A DNA stretch of 64,000 nucleotides from contig JANXUR010000077.1 of assembly GCA_025356095.1 (NCBI GenBank), forward strand, positions 1-64,000, in the 5' to 3' direction. This document shows positions 17,183 through 25,375 of this stretch, in pieces. This DNA comes from Acidobacteriaceae bacterium (GTDB lineage Bacteria > Acidobacteriota > Terriglobia > Terriglobales > Acidobacteriaceae). Under the pieces are notes generated by a model. The model saw only the letters and a program-made list of their open reading frames with translations, ran no database searches and had not been told where the DNA came from. The stretch's first letter is position 1. Each line of letters begins with the position of its first letter. A program made the position numbers and the translations under genes.

Positions 17183-18415
17183 TCACAGAGCAGGGTTGCA
17201 GCCGGAAGCCAAGCGCGGAATGCGCCAGAGAAGGATTGCCAGCAGCAGCACTTGGGCAAAGAGCGGCAGCAGCAGCGCCTGCGAAGAACTGCCCGTCTTA
17301 TCCATCAGCACACCCACGCCACCGAGCATGGCAGATGCGCCAACGTTTGTGATGGCGAAGATGATGGGACCCAGCTTCTCTGTACGCGAGCCGGCCGCTT
17401 CCGAGAAAATGGCGAGCATAGTGGGGAAAACCGTGGCTAAGCCACCACCAAGCAAAGCGAACGCCAGCGCAACGGCCCAGGGTTCGCGCATGGTGACCAA
17501 CAGGGTGGAGCCGGCAACAGCAACCGCGATTCCAACTTCTGCAGCGCGGCGCGGCCGAACTACCCGAAACAAAAGCGGTGCTGCTCCGCGCACCGCAACC
17601 AAGCTGCCATAGAACACGCCCGGCATGATGGTGCTTAAAGCACGTGGGAGTCCTACCTCTTTGGCATGCGTCGCGGCCCAACCGCCAAATGTATTTTCCA
17701 CGGCCACATATAGAAAAAGGCCGACCGCGAAGGTGACGATCATGGGCCAATAGCCAGCCGGGGGTGGCGGCAATGCAGCAGACCTTATAACTCTAGAGTC
17801 GGGCATTACCCCTAAGCCTGCTGAGCGGAGTGCAACTTCACCTCGGGAGGCCAATGCCAGGCGGAAGGCCAACGCAAATAGCACTGCAGCAAAGATGGCT
17901 AGTAGCCAGCGCCAGTCGCCATAGTCTTGCCACAGCGCCAGTAGTGGCGACGTGGCGACAGCACCGAGCCCCCAGATAAAATTGAGGAAGCTGAGTGCTC
18001 CTGCGCGCTTGATTATTGGAACTCGTGCCACCAGTAAATTCCCCGCCGGCACCGCGAGCCCGTTACCAATGCCGTAGAGCGCAACCGAGGCCATGCCTGC
18101 GAGTGCCGAGCTGCGACCAAGAGTGAGAATACCGATCGCCATACAAAGCGCACCCATCGCCATTGCTCGCTTTAGGTGGCCGCGCGGAATCAGCACGACC
18201 GCCACCATGTTGCCCGCGAGCGCACCCAGAAACTGGCAAGTGAAGAATGTGCCAATCTGCGCGTGGCTCAGTGACCAATGCAGCATGAGACCAGGAACCA
18301 AGGGGCCCAAAACCGTCGTCGCTACGCCACACAAGGCGAAAACCGCGTGAACGTCCCAATCGAAGCCTGAGGCCTGATGGCGATGTTCCATGTCGAGCTG
18401 TGAGGGTGCCGTCAT
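17183..18415 (-). CDS. Major facilitator superfamily transporter
   Basis: 410 residues from the chosen ATG at 18415, with about 12 helices. The N-half has LPTMLAIF- and GNGLAVPAGNLL-type MFS sequence, and basic loops follow helices 2 and 8. An earlier in-frame start would add 30 Cys- and Arg-rich residues that look non-coding. It begins 23 bp after the stop of the secreted HELVH protein and may be the third gene of that operon. The sequence does not show the substrate. Confidence 0.8.
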   Translation of the reverse strand: MTAPSQLDMEHRHQASGFDWDVHAVFALCGVATTVLGPLVPGLMLHWSLSHAQIGTFFTCQFLGALAGNMVAVVLIPRGHLKRAMAMGALCMAIGILTLGRSSALAGMASVALYGIGNGLAVPAGNLLVARVPIIKRAGALSFLNFIWGLGAVATSPLLALWQDYGDWRWLLAIFAAVLFALAFRLALASRGEVALRSAGLGVMPDSRVIRSAALPPPPAGYWPMIVTFAVGLFLYVAVENTFGGWAATHAKEVGLPRALSTIMPGVFYGSLVAVRGAAPLLFRVVRPRRAAEVGIAVAVAGSTLLVTMREPWAVALAFALLGGGLATVFPTMLAIFSEAAGSRTEKLGPIIFAITNVGASAMLGGVGVLMDKTGSSSQALLLPLFAQVLLLAILLWRIPRLASGCNPAL

Positions 18416-18438
18416 CGTGAAATCTAATTTGCCCTGTG

Positions 18439-19215
18439 CTACTGGTGTACAGGCGTTGCAGCAGCTTGAATTTCTGCGACGCTTCGCGGTACAGTCTTCC
18501 GCCACGTTTCTAGCAGCCCAGGATTCGCCGCAAGTTCAAGCTCGATCGCGGCAATCTCCTCGGGAGAGAAATATGTACGGCGCTTGCGCGCAACTTTATC
18601 CGCTGGAATGTTGGCATAGATCCACGTGCGATAGCTCTTCAGACCATTCGCGTAGCCACGATGAATCGCCTCCAAGTCGGTGCGGCGCTCAAACCCAATG
18701 GTGTAGCTGGGGGAAAACAGGCGAATCAGCCCAAAGCGACGCAGACGGTTGCCGTGAGTTAAGTCGCGCACGTGGACAAGTTCATGTGCCAGAATCGAAC
18801 AGACACCGTCGGCAGGCGCGTTGCGGTCAAACAACAGCGGGTTCACCTCCACGTAGTAGCGCATCGGGAACAGGAGAAGAAATCGCCAGATGCTGAAGCG
18901 GGTGCGGAAGTAATCGTAGTCGCTGTGGAAGGCACGAACTTGCCAGTCACGGTGGGCAACCTCCGGGTAGGATTTGGTGGCAACCTGTGTAGCCATCGCA
19001 AAGATTCGACCCGCGCTAACGCCGTCATCTGTGACAGAAGCCACTGTGCCAATGTCACGACGAAGTGGCCCGGAAGCAACCGATGTCGAGCTAGCCTGCA
19101 TGCAGTCCACGCCGATGAACCGCGAAGGGGAATTCTGCGCAGGAACTGGCGAACCCGCACACGCCAACAGTAGGGACATACTTGCGACAAACCTTGCCGT
19201 GAAGCGCAGCCTCAT
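18439..19215 (-). CDS. Secreted zinc metalloprotease-like protein (HELVH)
   Basis: 258 residues. A signal peptide runs to about residue 27 (LLLACAGSPVPAQ, cleavage before NSP). The zincin motif is H144-E145-L-V-H148, and the likely third ligand lies in FERRTDLEAI (E176), matching the gluzincin/M48 arrangement HExxH...ExxxD. The protein would act outside the inner membrane. Its ATG overlaps the stop of the large fusion gene by four bases (ATGA), so the two are made together. The family is M48-like by motif only, and the overall length is short for known members. Confidence 0.7.
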   Translation of the reverse strand: MRLRFTARFVASMSLLLACAGSPVPAQNSPSRFIGVDCMQASSTSVASGPLRRDIGTVASVTDDGVSAGRIFAMATQVATKSYPEVAHRDWQVRAFHSDYDYFRTRFSIWRFLLLFPMRYYVEVNPLLFDRNAPADGVCSILAHELVHVRDLTHGNRLRRFGLIRLFSPSYTIGFERRTDLEAIHRGYANGLKSYRTWIYANIPADKVARKRRTYFSPEEIAAIELELAANPGLLETWRKTVPRSVAEIQAAATPVHQ

Positions 19216-21995
19216 TCCGGATAACCCCTCGCCAGCTTGCGATAGTAGGGGATCAGCCGAAGTACTTCGAGTACAGACGTGGGTTGAACCCCGCGCGCGC
19301 GATTCTGGTCACCAATCTCAAACGCAATACGCCACTGCTCAAAGAGAGTTGCGTAGGCTTGCGAAATGCTGAACTTGGGGTCATAGATATGCGTGGCTTC
19401 GGAAGTCACGCCATTGAGTTCTACCACACGAACATTTCGACCAGCTTGCAAGTCTTCGCGCGAGGGAGCGCGCACGTCGAAGCGGCCAAAGTAGAAGCCG
19501 TCGTAGTGCTTGGCGATACTATCAGTTGCGTCTGTCAGGGCTTCGCTAATGAGGTCGCTGCCATCGAGAAAGATGGCACCGCGACAGTGTGTGCCCAGTT
19601 CGACCAACTGAACCTGTTCGCCCGCTGCGGGCACCGAGTCTAAGCGCGCCTCATTCTTACCGAGATAAAACTTACCCATGCAGACCGCGCGATCATCTTC
19701 CAGAATCAGATGCTCCAGCGTGCGCTTGCCGTCTCCCGTCATCACGGGCATACGCTTGTCTGTGATGGAGAAGATCTTTCCACGCTGCTGATTGGGAAAG
19801 CGATAGTAGAAAATGCCGAACTCTTCGCCTGGCAGATATTCCTGCAAAATTGCGGGGAAATCAGCATGCGACAGGTAACCATGCAGCTCTTCGGCGGAGC
19901 GAATCACACCTACTCCCGAACCACGCTGCCCGGCATCGGGTTTGAGTACAACCGGATAGGAGAGTTGGTGTTCGCGCAGAAAGGCCTCGGCCTGCTCGAC
20001 TCGGGCGTACGGCGTTCCTACTGGAATCAGTGTAAACAGAGGCATCCACGGCTTGGCACCGGCGAGCGCGGCGAGAATCTCGTGCTTCTCTTCCCCTAGA
20101 AAACCACCAGCAGGCATCGCCGGATTCGCTGCCGTGAAAAGTGTGAAGTTGCGATAGCGCAAACCAAGATAGAGCACATAAAGCACAACCGGGGGATAGA
20201 AAACATAGGGTGACCAAAACTCCCATCGCAGCTTGCGCTTCCACCAGCCAACCAAACTGCGTCGGCCGCGATAGGTGAGGAGTTTTTCCGCCAGCTTGGC
20301 AAGGACGAAGATGGCAGCCCCGCCCACCAGTAATTTTATGGACAGCGGCTGACGACCCAGAAAATCGCTGTGTACAAATGGCAGGCCGAGACCAGCGGCC
20401 ACGCTGACGATAAGGGGCGTCCACACCGCAGCCGCGAGTAGGAAGTAACCGAGGAACTTACGGACGGGAGTTCGCAAAACTCCGGCTGTAAAGTAGGTGG
20501 GCAAGCGAGCGCCGGGAGTAAAGCGGGCGATAAAAACCATCGCAGCCCCGTTACGGGCAAGCCAATCGCCAGCGCGTTGCAAGCTGTCTTCCCCTAAAAC
20601 CCAACGCAGTGGCGGACGCCGCAACGCAGCACGGCCAAACAGCCGCCCCACTATATACAGCAGCAAGTCGCCAAAGAAAATTCCAACAAAGCACGCCAGA
20701 ATTGCGGGCAGCAGCGCCAATCTGCCTTCGGCAACCAGCACCCCCGCAGTAATGCAGGCACCATCCTCACTTAAGAAAGTCGCCAACGCCAGAATCAACA
20801 GCGTCACCGCACTCGTGATGAAGCCGGGCTTGGGCCAGTGCTCGGTATCCATAGGCGCAGCAGCGCGGGCCACGCGGTCAGCGGGCGCGGTAGCACGCGT
20901 GACGGCGGTGCCCGCTTCCACCTGCGCTGCGAAGGGGACAAATGCCGCCAGCAAGGGGCGGGGCTCCATAAACGTCATAAAATGGCTGGCTTCGAATTTG
21001 CCGCCAAACTCAGAATGCTCAGTGCTATGGAAGATGTGAACTTCACTCTGCGGCACCAGCCGCCCCGCCTCATAAGCAGCCTCGACCGGCACGAGCGGAT
21101 CATCCTGCCCCTGCAGAATGAGCATTGGCCCCTGATAGCTCTGCAAAATGCCGCGCAGCGGGCGCTGATCCGAATCATAGAAATTGCGCGCGTACGGAAT
21201 CCCCATATCGGAGTGATTGAGCGAACCAAATCGCGGTACAAAGATACGGATGCCCCACAGCAAACCGAGTTGCGCTCCATGAATCCCGTGGTTGATGTGG
21301 TAGTCGCCCAGCATCTCCATCTCTTGCACGTTGATGGCGGATTGCAGGGTGACCGACGCAACGCGCTCGGGCGCAATGCGAGCCATTTGCAGCACAACGC
21401 CCCCACCCAGACTAAAACCGACCACGTGAGCGCGCCGAATACCCAGCTTGTCCATCAGCTCCAGCACATAGTGGGCATGGGCAAGAAATGAGTAGTCAGG
21501 CAGATCTTTACTAGAGTCGCCGAAGCCCGGCAGGTCGGGGGCAATGAGCCGGCGCTCACCGGGAATGCAGGTGAACGGGGTGTCGCTGGTCTCGCCGGGC
21601 CCTGTGGGGGCTTTGTGGCTCTCCGCAATCGGGTCGTGATTCAGCCGCAGCATATAAAGATCGAAAACATCGCTGTCACCGGGGCTGCCGTGCAACAGGA
21701 TGACCGGCAGCTTGCTGTCGTCTTGGGGTGCAGCAGGAACATCGCGGAAGGCGATGGTGACGTCGCCGGGGACAACCTGATCGCCGGAAACTGCAGACAC
21801 CGTAACCGTAGACTTGCCAATGGCAATGGCCTCTGGGGCCTGCTGGCGCATCTGCCAGCGCTGGTAGTAGGAGGCACCGAGCAGGATGACGTAGGCGGCA
21901 AGCAACGCAATGCCAACCCAGCGGAATATGCTGCGCCAGCGTGACCGGGCCGGTGGTGGCGCAACAGCATTGTTAACGACAGGCGAAGTGTACAA
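19212..21995 (-). CDS. Fusion protein: alpha/beta-hydrolase + DedA/VTT membrane domain + ATP-grasp
   Basis: 927 residues. One membrane helix is at 27-44. An alpha/beta-hydrolase fold spans about 95-345 with oxyanion HGSPGD (102-107), nucleophile S195 in GFSLGG, acid D298/D299 and candidate His 327. A VTT/DedA (SNARE-associated) membrane domain spans about 390-570, with LSEDGACITAGVL and FIARFTPGARLPTYFTAG. A second helix is near 598-612. A C-terminal ATP-grasp domain spans about 655-895, with the glycine loop KPDAGQRGSGVGV, D840 and VVELNGVTSE (E859, N861) as metal/ATP ligands. The start is TTG with GAGGAG seven bases before it. The domain set suggests a lipid- or envelope-directed enzyme that couples ester cleavage, membrane transfer and amide ligation; this is inference. 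I do not know this three-part fusion. Confidence 0.85.
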   Translation of the reverse strand: MYTSPVVNNAVAPPPARSRWRSIFRWVGIALLAAYVILLGASYYQRWQMRQQAPEAIAIGKSTVTVSAVSGDQVVPGDVTIAFRDVPAAPQDDSKLPVILLHGSPGDSDVFDLYMLRLNHDPIAESHKAPTGPGETSDTPFTCIPGERRLIAPDLPGFGDSSKDLPDYSFLAHAHYVLELMDKLGIRRAHVVGFSLGGGVVLQMARIAPERVASVTLQSAINVQEMEMLGDYHINHGIHGAQLGLLWGIRIFVPRFGSLNHSDMGIPYARNFYDSDQRPLRGILQSYQGPMLILQGQDDPLVPVEAAYEAGRLVPQSEVHIFHSTEHSEFGGKFEASHFMTFMEPRPLLAAFVPFAAQVEAGTAVTRATAPADRVARAAAPMDTEHWPKPGFITSAVTLLILALATFLSEDGACITAGVLVAEGRLALLPAILACFVGIFFGDLLLYIVGRLFGRAALRRPPLRWVLGEDSLQRAGDWLARNGAAMVFIARFTPGARLPTYFTAGVLRTPVRKFLGYFLLAAAVWTPLIVSVAAGLGLPFVHSDFLGRQPLSIKLLVGGAAIFVLAKLAEKLLTYRGRRSLVGWWKRKLRWEFWSPYVFYPPVVLYVLYLGLRYRNFTLFTAANPAMPAGGFLGEEKHEILAALAGAKPWMPLFTLIPVGTPYARVEQAEAFLREHQLSYPVVLKPDAGQRGSGVGVIRSAEELHGYLSHADFPAILQEYLPGEEFGIFYYRFPNQQRGKIFSITDKRMPVMTGDGKRTLEHLILEDDRAVCMGKFYLGKNEARLDSVPAAGEQVQLVELGTHCRGAIFLDGSDLISEALTDATDSIAKHYDGFYFGRFDVRAPSREDLQAGRNVRVVELNGVTSEATHIYDPKFSISQAYATLFEQWRIAFEIGDQNRARGVQPTSVLEVLRLIPYYRKLARGYPE

Positions 21996-22149
21996 GCAAA
22001 GCTCCTCGCGGTTAGTTTACAGGAGCAGAGGCCGAGCGATTTCAGGCAGCCTCTGGTGCCCGGCTGGCCCAGGGTGTATGTTGTCGGTGTGCAGGCGTTT
22101 GGATCCGCTTGGCACTCTCATGAAGCTTTTCAGTGGGAGGAGAACCACC

Positions 22150-22341
22150 ATGTGCGGTTTTTGTGACACGCCATTTTCTTGCGGCTGCGACGGCGGCACC
22201 ACGTTCCCGGGCCGAGGCTGCCGTTGCTCGGCTGGTCACTATTGCGAAGCCTGCGGCCACAGAGCACGCTCAGGAGTAGCACCGGAGGAGCCCGGCTCTC
22301 AGCCACCCGAACCAACGGGGGAATCCGCCGAATCTACCTAG
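22150..22341 (+). CDS. 63-residue Cys-rich miniprotein with mirror-symmetric cysteine pattern
   Basis: A near-perfect ribosome site (GGAGGAG, seven bases before the ATG) marks the start, and the longer upstream frame is not coding. Eight cysteines at 2, 5, 11, 13, 24, 26, 32 and 35 follow Cx2C-x5-CxC-x10-CxC-x5-Cx2C, a pattern that reads the same in both directions. GH follows the last pair, and then comes a Pro/Glu/Ser-rich acidic tail. There is no signal peptide. It could bind two zinc ions or an Fe-S cluster; this is inference. It is divergent from the fusion gene, with a 154-bp shared upstream region. Confidence 0.7.
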   Translation: MCGFCDTPFSCGCDGGTTFPGRGCRCSAGHYCEACGHRARSGVAPEEPGSQPPEPTGESAEST

Positions 22342-22363
22342 GCGCCTACGCACTTCGGCGCCT
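22340..22363. repeat. Hairpin between two convergent genes
   Basis: AGGCGCC and GGCGCCT form a seven-base-pair inverted repeat around ten bases. It spans the stop codons of the Cys-rich miniprotein and of the GHMP-like gene. There is no T run, so it is at best a weak bidirectional terminator. Confidence 0.35.
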
Positions 22364-23134
22364 CACATGCACTTGAAACGCTCCCGGCACCGCCTCCGCA
22401 GAGACAACGAAAAGATAGCCACCACCACAGCCCGAATACATCGCGCCCGGGTACCTATCCTGATAGAAGCTGAGTAGCTCCAGCAAATCAGTCGCAATCA
22501 GTGGATGTCGCACAGTATGAGGCAAGACAGCGCTCCAGCATCGCATACATTCATTTAAGGATTCGCCTAACCTTTCCAGGCTCATTGCAGTAATCGCGCT
22601 GAAGCACGACTTGCCAGACGCACCCAGTCGCTGAATCCACTGGGGGTCTAGATTTTCGCCTCCAAGTGGACTGTATCCTATTGGCCTCTGAGCCACAGGC
22701 ACAACGTGCATGCAGTGCTCCAGCCAACTGCAAATCTCTGCATCGGCGCAGGACTCAATATATGTAGGAAATACGCCACCCTCATGCCTATAGTCATAGT
22801 CTAGCCGACTAATACCCGGTAATATCAGTCCAGCCATGTCCTGCGAACCTGACGGCTTCGTGCTGCCCGCGTTCTCAGCCCGATACAGCTCACGAATCAA
22901 TTCCAGTGGAGGTCGCTCCGGCAGCGCGCCGTTCCACAAATGATGTGCAATCTTCCGCGTACTGGTCGCCATGCCCGCCCGATCCATAAAGCGGCATCTG
23001 GGCTCCAACCCCACTACCACCATAGATCCAGGTGCCTCAGGATTCAGGCGAGACAGGAACGGCTGGTCAATCCAGCCGCCCGCTAGAGCCATTCTATAAG
23101 GTATCTGACCTACTGGCCCTATCAACTGAACCAT
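22346..23134 (-). CDS. GHMP-kinase-like protein of the fucose locus
   Basis: 262 residues. The start MVQLIGPVGQIPYRMALAGGWIDQP resembles GHMP kinase motif 1, and the end GAMYSGCGGGYLFVVS (230-245) resembles motif 3. SGSQDMAG near 96-102 recalls the substrate-side GxxDQ segment. The usual Pro-Gly-Leu-Gly-Ser-Ser phosphate loop (motif 2) is not obvious, so kinase activity is uncertain. It could be the kinase half of a split FKP-type fucokinase/GDP-fucose pyrophosphorylase. It is the last gene of the minus-strand sugar locus. Confidence 0.65.
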   Translation of the reverse strand: MVQLIGPVGQIPYRMALAGGWIDQPFLSRLNPEAPGSMVVVGLEPRCRFMDRAGMATSTRKIAHHLWNGALPERPPLELIRELYRAENAGSTKPSGSQDMAGLILPGISRLDYDYRHEGGVFPTYIESCADAEICSWLEHCMHVVPVAQRPIGYSPLGGENLDPQWIQRLGASGKSCFSAITAMSLERLGESLNECMRCWSAVLPHTVRHPLIATDLLELLSFYQDRYPGAMYSGCGGGYLFVVSAEAVPGAFQVHVRRRSA

Positions 23135-23216
23135 TCCTTAGTCCCAGACGTCTCTGAGTTCCCCACGCAGACTTCAGCCGTGTTCATGCCTTCTCCTCGG
23201 TCACCCGCTGCATCCC

Positions 23217-23606
23217 TTATGCAGATTCCAGAATCATGTTGGCGTATTGCGTGGTGTCACCAGTTCGAATCACGCCCACTGCGCCCGGAACGCGACGCTT
23301 GAAAATATCGTGTGGTTCATAAACCACTTGAATATCTCCGATGCAGGCTTTGAACATCTCCACTGTACTCGCACTGTTCACGCCCTGAAACTCTTCAGCC
23401 ATGACAATTTTGCCGATTACAAAATTCGCCTTTATCGCGGTCAAAACTTCAAGTACGCGCGGAGTGTCATCCACCAGCGAAATATCCACGGTCTCCACCT
23501 GTGGCCAACTCGGAAATCCCCTATCAGCAATCACCACAGTATTCGTGTGTCGCACCCTGCTTAACAGAGAATTCAAAGCTGGGTTAAGAATTCCACATTT
23601 CAGCAT
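23217..23606 (-). CDS. RbsD/FucU-family sugar mutarotase
   Basis: 129 residues, with MLKCGILNPALNSLLSRVRHTN (the catalytic His of the family is in RHTN), VVIADRGFPSWP and the C-terminal RTGDTTQYANMILE that closes the active site of the neighbouring subunit. The family interconverts anomers or pyranose/furanose forms of ribose, fucose and related sugars. The C-terminus is closer to RbsD, while the gene neighbourhood points to L-fucose or L-arabinose. Cytoplasmic. Confidence 0.85.
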   Translation of the reverse strand: MLKCGILNPALNSLLSRVRHTNTVVIADRGFPSWPQVETVDISLVDDTPRVLEVLTAIKANFVIGKIVMAEEFQGVNSASTVEMFKACIGDIQVVYEPHDIFKRRVPGAVGVIRTGDTTQYANMILESA

Positions 23607-23695
23607 ACTTCTCCCTTCCCCTCACCCTCGCTGCCCTGAACACCTAGAGCGCTAGAACGCGTATATAAGTCATCTACAACCCGGTGCACCAATAG

Positions 23696-25318
23696 TCACC
23701 CGGAGCTATTGGAACTATTGAGCTTCGCTCTACGCCGATAGAATTCATCTTGGTCAAGCCGCAGCGCAATTTCGGCACAGCTATAACGATCGGCTTCTAC
23801 GAAACGACGCTTCTGAGATTCCGTCGCGGCCTCAGGGTCAAGAAGCCACAACCAGTCGTAATACTCCGACTGATCTACAATTGCCGGGAACACTCGCGCG
23901 TTCCACAACGTGCGCTGACTCACCGATACGTCTTGCGGCCAGACGTCTGCCCACACAATCCCGACGGCGTCCAACCAAGCCTGCATTGGCCTGCCGCAAA
24001 ACGAACCGCCTCCCGCCAGTGACTGCTTGAACGAGTCATCAATATCACACACCCTCAGAAACAAGATGCTTTCTCCATTGCGCCCGCTACCGCTCGAGAC
24101 GTCGAGACACGCCCCGCGCCTAAGTGCAAGTGGCTTGGTCACGTCCAAACCAATTAGTGCGTTCAAGCCGCCAAGCGATACTTCTGACGAGAGCGAACAG
24201 CCTTCAATCCAGCAATCACTCGCAACCACATTAACCTTCACCGCGCTATTCAGTACTAAATCGCACGCACCCACTTCGCCTCGGTCGGCAGCGATCAGAG
24301 CGCATCCACTCGAAATCAGTTGGCGGGTAGTGCCGAAATGCAGAAACTTGCAGCGCGGCAACACTTCTACGCGGAACGGAATGCACCTGAGATCAGCAAA
24401 CAACTCAGCGAGCGCTGATGAATCAAGAGTGGATCCAGATTCCCTCACTGCTTCTAAGTATTGATCCGCGGTAACTTCGCTCCCAAGCGCACACGATATC
24501 TCGCGGTAAAGGTCGATGCCGTGATGCAACAAGTGTTGCCAAACTCCATCCTTCCAGATAAGCTCTTGACTTCCCGATCCATTAGTGCCCTCTATGAAGA
24601 AGGTACGCATCAGTTGGACAGCGGACTCGGCATCGAAGCTCATCAGACCCACATCAAGCATTGACCTCCCGCTTCCATCTATAGCCCCGGCCACCTTTTG
24701 CCTCTCTGGCGATGGCTTTTGCAGAAACCTGCGCACTACTCCATCTACATCGGCGCAAAAGACACCATGAAGGGCAGCCTCTTCTGGTGGAGCGAGACAC
24801 CCTGCAGCAGTAATGCCGCGTCGAGTCAAGTCCACTGCGGACGCCTCCATGAGAAGAAGGGCATCACCTGCCGCCACCACTACTTCACCTTTGCCCGCTG
24901 AAGGTAGAGCTAGGAAAGTGGGAAGTAACCGATCGAATAGGGTTGTCGTAGTACTATTACCGCGCGCGGAAGGCACCGGCACGAACATCTTCCCGCAGTG
25001 AGAGTATGCGGGCAGACGGCGAGAATCACCACCAGCGTGAATGATCAGGATCCGGAGGCCGCTCAGAATCGCTTCCGCCTCCGAGAAGCTCATTCCCCCT
25101 TGTTGCTGATGCTGTAGCACCATATTCAAGCAATGGAGCGTGCTACCGCCGCTGCCCATGCGCTCACCATTTAAGTCCGCGATCACAAGACAGTGGTGGA
25201 CTACCGTAAGCGCGTCAGAGCCTTTACGCCGTCGCAACTGACCTTCGTATGCCTCCGCTTGCCGCTCATTTGCAGCAGTAACTATTAAATAATCCCAAAT
25301 AATTGCGGCAGACGCCAC
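23696..25318 (-). CDS. L-fucokinase / GDP-fucose pyrophosphorylase-like protein
   Basis: 540 residues. The N-terminus matches the pyrophosphorylase half of FKP/fucokinase: GSGGSTLHCL at 55-64 (nucleotide loop) and LIIHAGGDSRRLP at 91-103. A beta-helix-like middle follows (about 330-410). The length suits the N-terminal half of the Bacteroides FKP enzyme, and the GHMP half is not attached; a short GHMP-like protein is encoded two genes downstream. The likely role is to activate salvaged fucose as a nucleotide sugar, by inference. It lies 57 bp downstream of the fucosidase gene. Confidence 0.75.
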   Translation of the reverse strand: MASAAIIWDYLIVTAANERQAEAYEGQLRRRKGSDALTVVHHCLVIADLNGERMGSGGSTLHCLNMVLQHQQQGGMSFSEAEAILSGLRILIIHAGGDSRRLPAYSHCGKMFVPVPSARGNSTTTTLFDRLLPTFLALPSAGKGEVVVAAGDALLLMEASAVDLTRRGITAAGCLAPPEEAALHGVFCADVDGVVRRFLQKPSPERQKVAGAIDGSGRSMLDVGLMSFDAESAVQLMRTFFIEGTNGSGSQELIWKDGVWQHLLHHGIDLYREISCALGSEVTADQYLEAVRESGSTLDSSALAELFADLRCIPFRVEVLPRCKFLHFGTTRQLISSGCALIAADRGEVGACDLVLNSAVKVNVVASDCWIEGCSLSSEVSLGGLNALIGLDVTKPLALRRGACLDVSSGSGRNGESILFLRVCDIDDSFKQSLAGGGSFCGRPMQAWLDAVGIVWADVWPQDVSVSQRTLWNARVFPAIVDQSEYYDWLWLLDPEAATESQKRRFVEADRYSCAEIALRLDQDEFYRRRAKLNSSNSSG

Positions 25319-25375
25319 GTGACTGGCCCCCCAATCCTCGGTCTAGCTGAATGCGTCTGTCCCAACACCGCCCGG

